Assembly: GCF_900112485.1 (NCBI RefSeq)
Contig: NZ_FOMG01000001.1
Coordinates: forward strand, 186,001-250,000
Origin: Clostridium uliginosum
GTDB lineage: Bacteria; Bacillota; Clostridia; Clostridiales; Clostridiaceae
Reading direction: 5' to 3'
Length of the DNA: 64,000 nt
Below, one piece after another: positions 39,130 to 46,744 of the stretch. Under the pieces are notes generated by a model. The model was given only the letters and a program-made list of their open reading frames with translations, ran no database searches and had not been told where the DNA came from. The position numbers and the translations under genes are program-made. How positions within the stretch are numbered: the first letter of the stretch is position 1; every line of letters starts with the position of its first letter.

Positions 39130-39359
39130 CTTGCAAAACTCCATTTCTTTTTTATTATATATGTTCTAACTTAATATAATTCATTATTTATATTGTTAAT
39201 CTCTAAAGAAATACTAGAGATACTAAATAAATTCAAATGAACAATTATTTTTAGAATATGTATATGTTATATCATATTATTAGCTTAACTAAACTTTACT
39301 AAATAAGTCAAGCTTTTATCTTATAAATCTAATATTTTTCTAAGATTTTCCTAATATTT

Positions 39360-40043
39360 TTATCGCCACAATTTTTCCACTTCTTTTTGTATATTTTGCA
39401 TTTTTATATCTGTTGCTGATATAACATCTGCGCATTCCTTTAAATCTTCTTCTATATGTATAGGAATTACTTCACCTTTTTTATAATACAACTTATGTTC
39501 TAAGCTTGCCCAAAAATCCATAGCAATTGTTCTTATTTGCACTTCTATTTTTACAGATTCTACATGGTCTGAGAAATATATAGGAATTTCTAAAACCATA
39601 TGAAGACTTCTATATCCATTAGGTTTTGGATTCTTAATATAGTCCTTTTCTTCAAGCAATGTAATATCGTCTTGACTTTTAAGCATATTAGCAAGCTCAT
39701 ATATGTCACTAACAAATGAGCAAATAACCCTTATACCTGCTATATCATTTAAGTTTTCCCTTGCTGATTTAGTACTTACTTCTAGATCCCTGCGTTTAAG
39801 TTTCTCCATTATACTCTTAGGAGTTTTAACTCTAGATTTCATATATTCTATTGGATTTCTTTTTCTTCTTGTTTTAAACTCATAATCTAAAATATCAAGT
39901 TTAGTACTAACTTCTTTTATAGCAGAACGATAAATCATTAAAATTTCTTGTAATTCTTCTATTTTTTCTTCAACATTTTCTGAAGGTATTACTATGTCTC
40001 CTCCATCTAGAAATATTTTATTACTTTCTCTCAATTCACTCAT
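39360..40043 (-). CDS. Small alarmone synthetase, RelA/SpoT domain
   Basis: 227 residues with only the synthetase domain of RelA/SpoT proteins (YjbM/YwaC type): KLDILDYEFKTRRKRNPIEY, DIAGIRVICSFVSDIY, KPNGYRSLHMVLEIP and VEVQIRT-like VEIQIRTIAMDFWASLEHKL (cited in parts). These bind ATP and GDP/GTP to make (p)ppGpp. No hydrolase domain. GGAAGAGAA precedes the ATG; monocistronic. Confidence 0.93.
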   Translation of the reverse strand: MSELRESNKIFLDGGDIVIPSENVEEKIEELQEILMIYRSAIKEVSTKLDILDYEFKTRRKRNPIEYMKSRVKTPKSIMEKLKRRDLEVSTKSARENLNDIAGIRVICSFVSDIYELANMLKSQDDITLLEEKDYIKNPKPNGYRSLHMVLEIPIYFSDHVESVKIEVQIRTIAMDFWASLEHKLYYKKGEVIPIHIEEDLKECADVISATDIKMQNIQKEVEKLWR

Positions 40044-40140
40044 AACAATTCTCTTCCCCCATGTTCTTTTTTAATAAACCCTCTTTCAATTCATATGTTA
40101 ACATATACGTGCTAAAAATCAATACTTCACATATTATATT

Positions 40141-40210
40141 AGACATATTCAAAAAAATAACAAGTAAGTCAGCTAGTCTGTTTTGCGTCATATGGTGTCA
40201 GTAATATGAT
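40141..40210. repeat. Left part of a family-A repeat
   Basis: TTAGACATATTCAAAAAAA, then TAACAAGTAAGTCAGCTAGTC and TTTTGCGTCATATGGTGTC match the left half of the full copies; the right half is missing and a small family-B end (AAAACATAGCCAATTATTTT) follows at about 40224-40243. Confidence 0.7.
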
Positions 40211-40318
40211 CATTCAATTAAAACATAGCCAATTATTTTTAAATTTTTCAAATGAATAGATTCTTTTTATAATGACAAAATAAGTATTGAAGAAAAAACA
40301 TAAATAGGAGGTTGCGCT

Positions 40319-40468
40319 ATGAGTAATGAAGAAAATATATCCACACGTGATATAGCTAAAAAAATGATTATTGCTGGTGAATCTTTTGATGTCATTATGG
40401 ATAAAACCCATTTGCGATTAAAAGATTTGAAAAGAATTCAAAGGGAAGAAATAGATCCCCACTTTTAA
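40319..40468 (+). CDS. 49-residue helical protein
   Basis: ATG at 40319 with AATAGGAGG 8 nt upstream and TAA at 40466-40468. The product MSNEENISTRDIAKKMI continues as two helices ending KDLKRIQREEIDPHF. The DIAKKMIIAGESFDVIM pattern recalls the C-terminal helix-turn of Rpn-type transposase-like proteins, but that is a weak similarity. It sits between two family-A repeats. The perfect ribosome site is the main evidence; a minus-strand frame across it has none. Confidence 0.55.
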   Translation: MSNEENISTRDIAKKMIIAGESFDVIMDKTHLRLKDLKRIQREEIDPHF

Positions 40469-40481
40469 ATTTAAATAACTA

Positions 40482-40646
40482 ATGTATATTTTAAAAAATA
40501 ACAAGTCAGTATACTAGTCTATTTTTTGTATCATACTGTGTCGGTAAAGTCAGCTAATAGATATACTATTAACTAATCTTACCTCCTTGCCCTTACATAA
40601 AATATACTTTGTATCTTTGACTTGTTATTTTCTTTTATATGCCTAA
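40482..40646. repeat. Family-A repeat interrupting a riboswitch-controlled gene
   Basis: About 165 bp with AATAACAAGTCAGTATACTAG at one side and GACTTGTTATTTTCTTTTATA, TGCCTAA at the other. Its outer end supplies the stop codon of the 20-codon ORF stump at 40643-40705, and the rest of that gene is not seen beyond it. Confidence 0.8.
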
Positions 40647-40705
40647 TATTTCTTAAACATATCATTATAATAATCTTGATTTTGACTTTTACTAATAATT
40701 TTCAT
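40643..40705 (-). pseudogene. 20-codon ORF stump downstream of the adenine riboswitch
   Basis: Minus-strand ATG at 40705 with AAGGGATA upstream; the peptide begins MKIISKSQNQDYYND and stops at TAG (40643-40645), formed where the family-A end begins. The opening resembles N-termini of uncharacterised clostridial proteins (MKIISKxKDYYD), from memory. Probably the remains of the gene once regulated by the riboswitch. Confidence 0.5.
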
Positions 40706-40766
40706 TATCCCTTATTATTAATGGATACTACTATAAATCATTTTATAATTTATGATTTTTTATAAT

Positions 40767-40883
40767 AAAAAAACCAACTCTCATAATAATTTGAATATAG
40801 TAATCCCGTTAAAAGGATTAACTTATAATCAACTATTATGGTAGTTGGTAGAAACGTTCAACCTATTATGAACTTATATAAGT
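40767..40883 (-). promoter_or_regulatory. Adenine-type purine riboswitch with terminator
   Basis: Minus-strand aptamer at 40821-40883: P1 ACTTATA/TATAAGT, P2 GTTCA/TGAAC, P3 CAACTA/TAGTTG and the invariant core GTTTCTACC. The ligand-discriminating position in GATTATAAGT is T, as in adenine aptamers (GATTATG in pbuE), where guanine aptamers have C. Arm ACCAACTACCATAATA overlaps P3 and pairs with TATTATGAGAGTTGGT (40773-40788) before seven Ts, so adenine should prevent termination (ON switch). It lies downstream, not upstream, of the amidohydrolase gene. Confidence 0.8.
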
Positions 40884-41010
40884 TAAAATATATTAGTTAT
40901 ATACTTAATGATTAATTATTATATGGTTTATACTAATAATTAATTGGTATGTTCTAATGTCAACACCAATATTACTTTCGGTTTTCTTTTATGCATTAAA
41001 ATACATAAAG

Positions 41011-41033
41011 ATTATAATTTATCGCTACCGCCA
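41011..41033. repeat. Imperfect inverted repeat flanking the amidohydrolase gene, left
   Basis: ATTATAATTTATCGCTACCG here and its near-complement at 42432-42454 (TTGCGGTAGCGGTTGCTTAT) flank the gene on both sides. Core CGCTACCGC is exact. Confidence 0.5.
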
Positions 41034-41096
41034 TCTTGCTGTATTTAATATTTTATCCGATTACTACCATTTCTAATAAGTAAACTCCATCTGAAC

Positions 41097-42404
41097 CTAA
41101 GAATCACTTGGTAATCTTAAAAGTGCGAGTTTTTCATTTTTAATTCGATTCACATTATAATATACTTTTTCCATATCTATATTAGTAAACACATCATCTT
41201 TATATACAACATTACCATCTATCATTGAAAGACAAATATCACTTGCTTGTGCTGAATAAAGGATATTTGCTAACACATCAAATGCAGGTTGCATATGTGG
41301 TTTATCAAAATCATAAATTACAATATCTGCTCTATTGCCAACTTTAATACAGCCACAATTTTCTCTTCCTTGTGAAGTTGCACCATTTAAGCATGCAATA
41401 TTCAGCATATCTTTTTGTCCTAAAAATAAAGGATCTTTATTAATACCCTTATGCAATAAAGCTGCAAGATTAACTTCTTCTATCATGTTAAGATTGTTAT
41501 TGCTTGCTGCTCCATCTGTTCCTATTGTAACATTAATGCCATAGTCTAACATGGTTTTTAATGGAGCTATTCCACTACCAAGCTTTAAATTACTACTTGG
41601 ACAATGTGATACCGTAACCCCATTTTCCTTAAGAATATTAAAATCATCGCCTTCAACAAAAACACAATGTGCAGCGGTTGTTTTACTCTTAAATGTGCCA
41701 CATTTTAGAAAATATTCTGCTGGTGTTAAACCATATTTCTCCTTGCATATTCTTTGTTCTTCTTCAGTTTCTGAAAGATGAATATGCATGTTCATATCTG
41801 TAGAATTACAGTATTCAGAAATCTGTCTAACTAATCGTTCTGATGAAGTATATTCAGCATGAATAGATACGTCTGCACGAATACGATCATTATTAGATTT
41901 CTTCATATATTTACGAACAAGCTCAGTTTCTTTATATGAATTGTGTTTAAAATAATCATCATTTTCCCCTACTTTAAGATATGAGTTTGAAATATTAGCT
42001 TTAATTCCTGTTTCATCAATAGCTTTAATTAAAGTTTCAAGGTGTGAATACATATCTGTAAATGACACTACTCCACTTTTTATCATTTCAGAAATTCCAA
42101 GTAGTGTTCCAAAGTAACAATCTTCATCTGTAAGTAAAGATTCAAAAGGAAATATTTTTTCATTTAACCAACGTTCAAGTGGTAGACCTTCTCCATAACC
42201 TCTGAGTAACGTCATTGGTACATGACAATGGGTATTAAAGAATCCTGGCATTGCCACTTTATTTTTTCCATCATATACTTCTCCACAATACTCTTCAGGT
42301 ACTGTTGAAGCAATATAGCTAATCTTATTACCTTCTACGACTATATTAGTATTTTTAATAACATCATATTTTTCATCAATCATTGTAATATTTTTAAATA
42401 ACAT
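41097..42404 (-). CDS. Amidohydrolase, MTA/SAH deaminase-like
   Basis: 435 residues from ATG 42404 (MLFKNITMIDEKYD), with AGAGG 9 nt upstream; the ATG at 42413 overlaps the ribosome site. Metal ligands of the deaminase barrel: NTHCHVPMTLLRG (HxH), HIHLSE, the His in TAAHCVF, and the Asp in TIGTDGAASNN. These match MtaD/SsnA/TrzA proteins that deaminate methylthioadenosine, S-adenosylhomocysteine or other purine-like rings. Substrate is not certain. It is monocistronic and bracketed by short inverted repeats. Confidence 0.85.
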   Translation of the reverse strand: MLFKNITMIDEKYDVIKNTNIVVEGNKISYIASTVPEEYCGEVYDGKNKVAMPGFFNTHCHVPMTLLRGYGEGLPLERWLNEKIFPFESLLTDEDCYFGTLLGISEMIKSGVVSFTDMYSHLETLIKAIDETGIKANISNSYLKVGENDDYFKHNSYKETELVRKYMKKSNNDRIRADVSIHAEYTSSERLVRQISEYCNSTDMNMHIHLSETEEEQRICKEKYGLTPAEYFLKCGTFKSKTTAAHCVFVEGDDFNILKENGVTVSHCPSSNLKLGSGIAPLKTMLDYGINVTIGTDGAASNNNLNMIEEVNLAALLHKGINKDPLFLGQKDMLNIACLNGATSQGRENCGCIKVGNRADIVIYDFDKPHMQPAFDVLANILYSAQASDICLSMIDGNVVYKDDVFTNIDMEKVYYNVNRIKNEKLALLRLPSDS

Positions 42405-42431
42405 AATAAGCATCCTCTTTTCTTTTAACTT

Positions 42432-42454
42432 TTGCGGTAGCGGTTGCTTATAAT
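42432..42454. repeat. Imperfect inverted repeat flanking the amidohydrolase gene, right
   Basis: Counterpart of 41011-41033; it lies in the 5' leader of the amidohydrolase gene, about 30 nt before the start codon, so it might also be a regulatory site. Confidence 0.5.
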
Positions 42455-42519
42455 TTTAAATTATCTTAACAAAAATAAATAAAAAAAGCAATTATTATTT
42501 TAGGTGCTTTTTTAAAACC

Positions 42520-42570
42520 TTGTTGATATTGTAATATAAAGCTCATGGACAGAGGAATTTACTTTAAAAT
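42520..42570. repeat. Fragment of repeat family B
   Basis: TTGTTGATATTGTAATATAA followed by AGCTCATGGACAGAGGAATT matches the right arm of the MITE at 36738-36961 (read in complement). No other end is present. The rest of the 42405-42675 spacer is AT-rich with nothing else recognised. Confidence 0.65.
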
Positions 42571-42675
42571 AGCTTTATCAATAAACTTTACATCTATAAT
42601 TCTCTTTATTAATATGTATTTTATCTATAAAATATGATTAAATCCCTGTTTTTTAAAACTAATGAGTTTAATTCC

Positions 42676-42704
42676 TTGACTTTATGTGCTTATTAAGGTA
42701 TAGT
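42676..42704 (+). promoter_or_regulatory. tRNA promoter
   Basis: TTGACT (42676-42681), 17-nt spacer, TATAGT (42699-42704), about 30 nt upstream of the tRNA 5' end. Confidence 0.75.
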
Positions 42705-42736
42705 AAAGCCCTAGACAAGATTTATAAATATATTGA

Positions 42737-42812
<76 letters not shown>

Positions 42813-42818
42813 TAAAAA

Positions 42819-42847
42819 CACCTATACTTATGTATAGGTGTTTTTTT
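42819..42847 (+). terminator. tRNA terminator
   Basis: CACCTATA and TATAGGTG form a hairpin followed by seven Ts; it can also serve the convergent gene at 42883. Confidence 0.85.
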
Positions 42848-42882
42848 ATTTTAAGCATATGAAATAGTCTTTCCATATATCC

Positions 42883-43224
42883 TTAAATAAATTTACTTAA
42901 TCTATCTTTTAAATTTACTTCATTTTCAATTAGCCAGCCTTCTTCTTCACAGGTATTTCCCCATTGAACTATATCATTTATTTCATTCTTAGTTAACTCA
43001 ACAGATATTTTATCAATAACTTTTAAATTTTCCTCATAATATCCATTATACATTTTTAGAGCATTAGTTTCTCCTTTTAACCCTAAAGAATATAAAGGTG
43101 TTCCTTTTGCATCTTTGTGATGTGCCACAACATATAGTCTTACTCCATGACTCTTTTTATCGATTTCTGAACCAGTATTTTTTACTTCAACTAAAGTCCC
43201 CAATTGTATATTATACTTATCCAT
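42883..43224 (-). CDS. Hypothetical protein
   Basis: 113 residues from ATG 43224 (MDKYNIQLGTLVEVK); an in-frame GTG at 43233 lies too close to AGAGG. The first half (LGTLVEVKNTGSEIDKKSHG, RLYVVAHHKDAKGTPLYSLG) looks like a small beta-barrel of the kind seen in SH3-like domains, and the second half is acidic and helical. No family recognised. Convergent with the tRNA gene. Confidence 0.65.
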   Translation of the reverse strand: MDKYNIQLGTLVEVKNTGSEIDKKSHGVRLYVVAHHKDAKGTPLYSLGLKGETNALKMYNGYYEENLKVIDKISVELTKNEINDIVQWGNTCEEEGWLIENEVNLKDRLSKFI

Positions 43225-43326
43225 AAATTCCACATCCTCTCTTTATATAAATTCTACATAATAATTTGATTCCCTTTGTTTTTAGAAAATTCTTAATATT
43301 ATTGTAAGCGTCAAAGAAATTGACGC

Positions 43327-43509
43327 CTACGAAGAATTATATTTTTCTTTATCATGATAACAGCTACTCAAACCTATATCACCTAATTGCTTTACCACTG
43401 CTGAATGAGTTCTTCTTTTATGCTTCTTGTCCCAGCAGCTATTGCTGTTAAAATCTCCACCTATCAAAAGGTTATTTGTCCTCTTTAATTTTTCTTTATG
43501 AATTTGCAA
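43327..43509 (-). pseudogene. Fragment of an endonuclease/exonuclease/phosphatase protein
   Basis: About 60 codons, including NNLLIGGDFNSNSCWDKKH and HSAVVKQLGDIGLSSCYHDK. GGDFNSN is the catalytic Asn/Asp motif of the EEP fold, but both the N-terminal and C-terminal parts (first Asn/Glu, final SDH) are absent, and no ribosome site precedes it. A decayed remnant marking the start of the accessory region. Confidence 0.7.
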
Positions 43510-43685
43510 ATATACGTAGATATCCTATACACGAAAAAAATCTTCTACTAAATATTGTTAAAAAGATAGGCCCCCTAAAGCACAAAAAAACTTATCTACC
43601 TGTATTACAGATGGTATTTTTACAATATATTTTCTCCACTTCCTTCATTTCCATTTGCCTTACTTGTAGTCAATTCATTGTCTTG

Positions 43686-44666
43686 TTATTCCTCGCAATG
43701 TTTTTTCTTTAAAACAATCATATCAAATAAATCTCCAAATTCATTTTGAAAGCTCAGTTCCTTTTGTTCAAAATGAGAGTCTATGTATGCCTTGAATTTG
43801 ATATTCTTTTTCTTTTTCTTATTTAATAGAAATCCAGTAGAAGTTTCCACATACCATGAAACATGCCCAAATAAATAGTAACTACAAAATGAAAGAAAAC
43901 GCTTTTTTGAATTGTCTATAATTATGAGACCATCATCGTTCAACACACTATAGAATTTCTCAAAAAGTACCTTTTGATCAATATCACTTCTAAGTGAATA
44001 CCACAGACTTCCTTTTATGTCGAAAATCACATCAGCTTTTGTTTCTCCTACTTCTAACAGGTACTCTCCTATTTTCAAGGCCTCTTTTCCAAGGAAAACT
44101 CGTAGATTTTCATCGTTAATGTCTTTTGCAGCATGGTTTTCAATTTCATCTATGTCCCCAATGACAAATTTTATTGAAATGCCCTTTTGTTTTAGATCAT
44201 CGTATAGGAATTTTTCATAAACTCCTTTATTTGCTGCTGGACTCACAAAGGTTAGTCCTAATTTTTTTGGGACAAAGTTCTCTTTTTCGATGGCGCTATA
44301 CATATGTACAAACCAATCGTTTCCTAGAAACCTTCGTGTCGTATCGTACCACTTATCTAATTGAAAATTCTTTTTAGAATTTGGATTTACCTGATTTCTT
44401 CTAAAAAGTAACCTTTCACCGATACTGAATCTTCCTAACCAAAAAATATATAATACTGATATGGGGAACAGAATAATCAGCAAGGAATTAAATATCAGCA
44501 AGTTATTCACAGCAATATTCTGCATTACGACTTCTGACATACGGTTTGATTCCACTAAATAAGGTAATACTTCCAACAAACAATTACGAACATAAAGCGG
44601 ATAAAAAAGCAAAACAAGTATTGCAAGAGCAAATACAAATAAACGTAAATACCTAGCTCGATTCAT
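43686..44666 (-). CDS. Membrane-anchored methyltransferase-like protein
   Basis: 326 residues. Two N-terminal TM helices (about 8-30 and 55-76), then a soluble domain: KLGLTFVSPAANKGVYEKFL, KFVIGDIDEIE, ADVIFDIKGSLWYSLR, LNDDGLIIIDNSKK. The order resembles a class I SAM methyltransferase, though the glycine-rich loop 1 is atypical. GGAGAAGGAG upstream of ATG. Base composition is visibly less AT-rich than its neighbours, which suggests transfer. Function uncertain. Confidence 0.6.
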   Translation of the reverse strand: MNRARYLRLFVFALAILVLLFYPLYVRNCLLEVLPYLVESNRMSEVVMQNIAVNNLLIFNSLLIILFPISVLYIFWLGRFSIGERLLFRRNQVNPNSKKNFQLDKWYDTTRRFLGNDWFVHMYSAIEKENFVPKKLGLTFVSPAANKGVYEKFLYDDLKQKGISIKFVIGDIDEIENHAAKDINDENLRVFLGKEALKIGEYLLEVGETKADVIFDIKGSLWYSLRSDIDQKVLFEKFYSVLNDDGLIIIDNSKKRFLSFCSYYLFGHVSWYVETSTGFLLNKKKKKNIKFKAYIDSHFEQKELSFQNEFGDLFDMIVLKKKHCEE

Positions 44667-44814
44667 AGTAACCCTTCTCCTTCTCCTTATTTTAGAGTGT
44701 TCGTCTTTCTGGGTCTACAATATTATACTAACACCCTAGTAAGTCCTTGAGTTCATCATCAATTTCTTCATACCTCAAAACTGGTACACCCCATTATAAA
44801 TTAAAATAGAAATA
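44667..44814 (-). other. Decayed coding trace upstream of the methyltransferase-like gene
   Basis: On the minus strand a frame reads GVPVLRYEEIDDELKDLLGC then stops near 44732. It has no start or family I know and looks like the tail of a lost gene. Confidence 0.3.
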
Positions 44815-44955
44815 CTATCCATACATTTTTAATTTTAAAAATACATACGGAGAATTTTTGACGGTTACCCAATGACTATTAAAATGAATACAATAATCTA
44901 AAAGTATAACCTTCTTAACCACTGTCTCCACATGCCTTGAGGCAGTGAAAGAGAT
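44815..44955 (-). pseudogene. rlmD/rumA 3'-end remnant, copy 1
   Basis: The minus-strand frame contains HVETVV preceded by SFTASR. T-x-HVETVV is the C-terminal signature of 23S rRNA (uracil-C5)-methyltransferases RlmD/RumA. The rest of the gene is missing. The frame continues KKVILLDYCIHFN to a stop at 44815. Confidence 0.5.
44917..44934. repeat. Candidate att site, left
   Basis: AACCACTGTCTCCACATG, identical to 60210-60227 and in the same orientation, lies over the HVETVV codons of an rlmD remnant. The 3' end of rlmD/rumA is a known insertion site for serine-recombinase elements in Firmicutes. Confidence 0.5.
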
Positions 44956-44987
44956 ATATTTTACCGCATTATATAGTTATATTTCTT

Positions 44988-46712
44988 TTATACTTCTTCT
45001 GATTCAGATAGGTCAACGGCTATATTACATACTAAATTTTCTTTATTAATAACATCAATAATACTCTGAAATGACTTACTAATTTCTTCAAATTTTGAAT
45101 TATTATAATTGAATAAAGCATAACACTTTTCTAATTCATTAACAAAATTATCAATTGAACTTATTATTAAATTATGTTTATTAACATCCATATTTATTCT
45201 TATAAGCTTATCAAACTCTTTTATAATATAATCCATTGGATTTTTTACAGATTCTATCATCTCATAGATTTCTTTAGAAACCTCCATTAGATTATTAGAA
45301 ATTTTGTTAATTTCATTTGCAACTATTGCAAAACTCTTCTCATTTTTATCCGCTTTTGCTGCTTCAATACTAGCATTTAGCCCTATAAATTTAGTTTGCT
45401 CAGCTATGCAATTAATTTTTTTTGCAAAGATATCTATTTCTTGAAAAGAATTTAATTTTTTAATTTGATCTCTAAGTTGTTCAATTATTTTAATTTGCTT
45501 TACATCTGCTACGAATTCCTCATCAATGTTTGATTTTAATTTATTTATCCGAATTTTCAAATTCTCTGTAGAAATCAAATCTGTATCAAACGTATTTTCG
45601 TTAATATTTTTAAAACCTGTTTCAAAATACATTTTTAATAAATTTATGTTTATATTTTGAGTTTTTATTAAATACTCATATTCTTTTGATAATTTATTAT
45701 TTTGATTCTTTATACATTCTACAATTTCTTTATTCAATCTTTTGTCTTGAATTAAATTTTGTTCACTTATTATATTTATGCTTTTATTATCAATATCATC
45801 TTCAACTTCATTTTTCAATTTATCTTTTACTGATAATACTGAACCAACTGCTATCACTAAACAAAGCACACTTGTAAATGCAATTATCACTGAAACCAGC
45901 TTACTTTGAAATATTTGCGGCACTATATCTCCATAACCTATTGTAGTAAATGAAATAATAGTATAATAAAATAAATCAAAGATATCTATTGAATGCCCTG
46001 ATATTGAACAAAAGTAAGCATTTTCATAAGAATACGACACCATTATAACACATAGAAATAAATTAAGTATTATTAGAATAAGCAATATAATTGCCCCAGA
46101 CATTGTAATTTTCAAAACTAAATTTCTATCATCCTTGTTTATATTTTCCTTATCATATATAAAAAAACATAATGGATCTATAATGATATTAATTAACATC
46201 TGAAAATTTAACATGTATGATATTGCTAGACCAATAAAAACAATGTTCTTATAATATAACATAGTATCTTTTGCTATAGATAAAAAGAAGCTATAAAAAA
46301 TTATTATTGAAAAACTTATTATTAGTTTAAAGCTGATTTTATTATTTTTTATTTTATTTATTACCTCATCAAATTTGCTCAAAATTAGTAATGGTATACC
46401 GAATAAAAAATACATACAAATAAATACAAATATAAACAAAACCATAGTCAAAATAATAATTTTTATACTAAACACTTGTCCTGTTTTATTTATTATTTTA
46501 ATATATGACATTATAACCATTTGCAATATAATTGCCATAATAACGATTATCAATAATACTTTTATAATTTTTCCTTGACTATTGATTATTTTAGAATATG
46601 ATTTGTTGATATTTAAAATAAACGCTTTTACTTTTTTAACTTTATTATCTATTGTTGCCATAGCCAAAATAAATAATATTATTGATATAAAACATATTAA
46701 AAATGAATTCAT
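44988..46712 (-). CDS. Potassium channel-like protein fused to a chemoreceptor signalling domain
   Basis: 574 residues. About seven hydrophobic helices (near 3-20, 50-72, 82-112, 127-148, 154-180, 201-226, 270-295). The last two flank a pore loop with the K+ selectivity filter TIGYGD (residues 257-262). After a cytosolic linker comes a chemoreceptor-type coiled coil with the tip IAEQTKFIGLNASIEAAKA (about 436-454) and SFAIVANEINKIS. The usual tip Arg (AARA) is Lys here and GE/GRGF is replaced. No HAMP or Cache part. GGGGTAGATATAT precedes the ATG. It lies 32 nt after a PIN-like gene. Confidence 0.85.
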   Translation of the reverse strand: MNSFLICFISIILFILAMATIDNKVKKVKAFILNINKSYSKIINSQGKIIKVLLIIVIMAIILQMVIMSYIKIINKTGQVFSIKIIILTMVLFIFVFICMYFLFGIPLLILSKFDEVINKIKNNKISFKLIISFSIIIFYSFFLSIAKDTMLYYKNIVFIGLAISYMLNFQMLINIIIDPLCFFIYDKENINKDDRNLVLKITMSGAIILLILIILNLFLCVIMVSYSYENAYFCSISGHSIDIFDLFYYTIISFTTIGYGDIVPQIFQSKLVSVIIAFTSVLCLVIAVGSVLSVKDKLKNEVEDDIDNKSINIISEQNLIQDKRLNKEIVECIKNQNNKLSKEYEYLIKTQNININLLKMYFETGFKNINENTFDTDLISTENLKIRINKLKSNIDEEFVADVKQIKIIEQLRDQIKKLNSFQEIDIFAKKINCIAEQTKFIGLNASIEAAKADKNEKSFAIVANEINKISNNLMEVSKEIYEMIESVKNPMDYIIKEFDKLIRINMDVNKHNLIISSIDNFVNELEKCYALFNYNNSKFEEISKSFQSIIDVINKENLVCNIAVDLSESEEV

Positions 46713-46744
46713 ATATATCTACCCCATTTAAATAAAATTTGAAA

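Noticed and set aside
40214..40411. 65-residue minus-strand ORF
   Set aside because: It overlaps the well-signalled 49-residue plus-strand gene, has no ribosome site and a composition typical of an antisense shadow.
40767..42404. Adenine riboswitch regulating the amidohydrolase gene
   Set aside because: Both are on the minus strand but the switch lies after the gene, so it cannot be in its leader.
43476..43712. 78-residue plus-strand ORF
   Set aside because: It runs against an EEP gene fragment and the end of the methyltransferase-like gene, lacks a ribosome site, and shows no family pattern.
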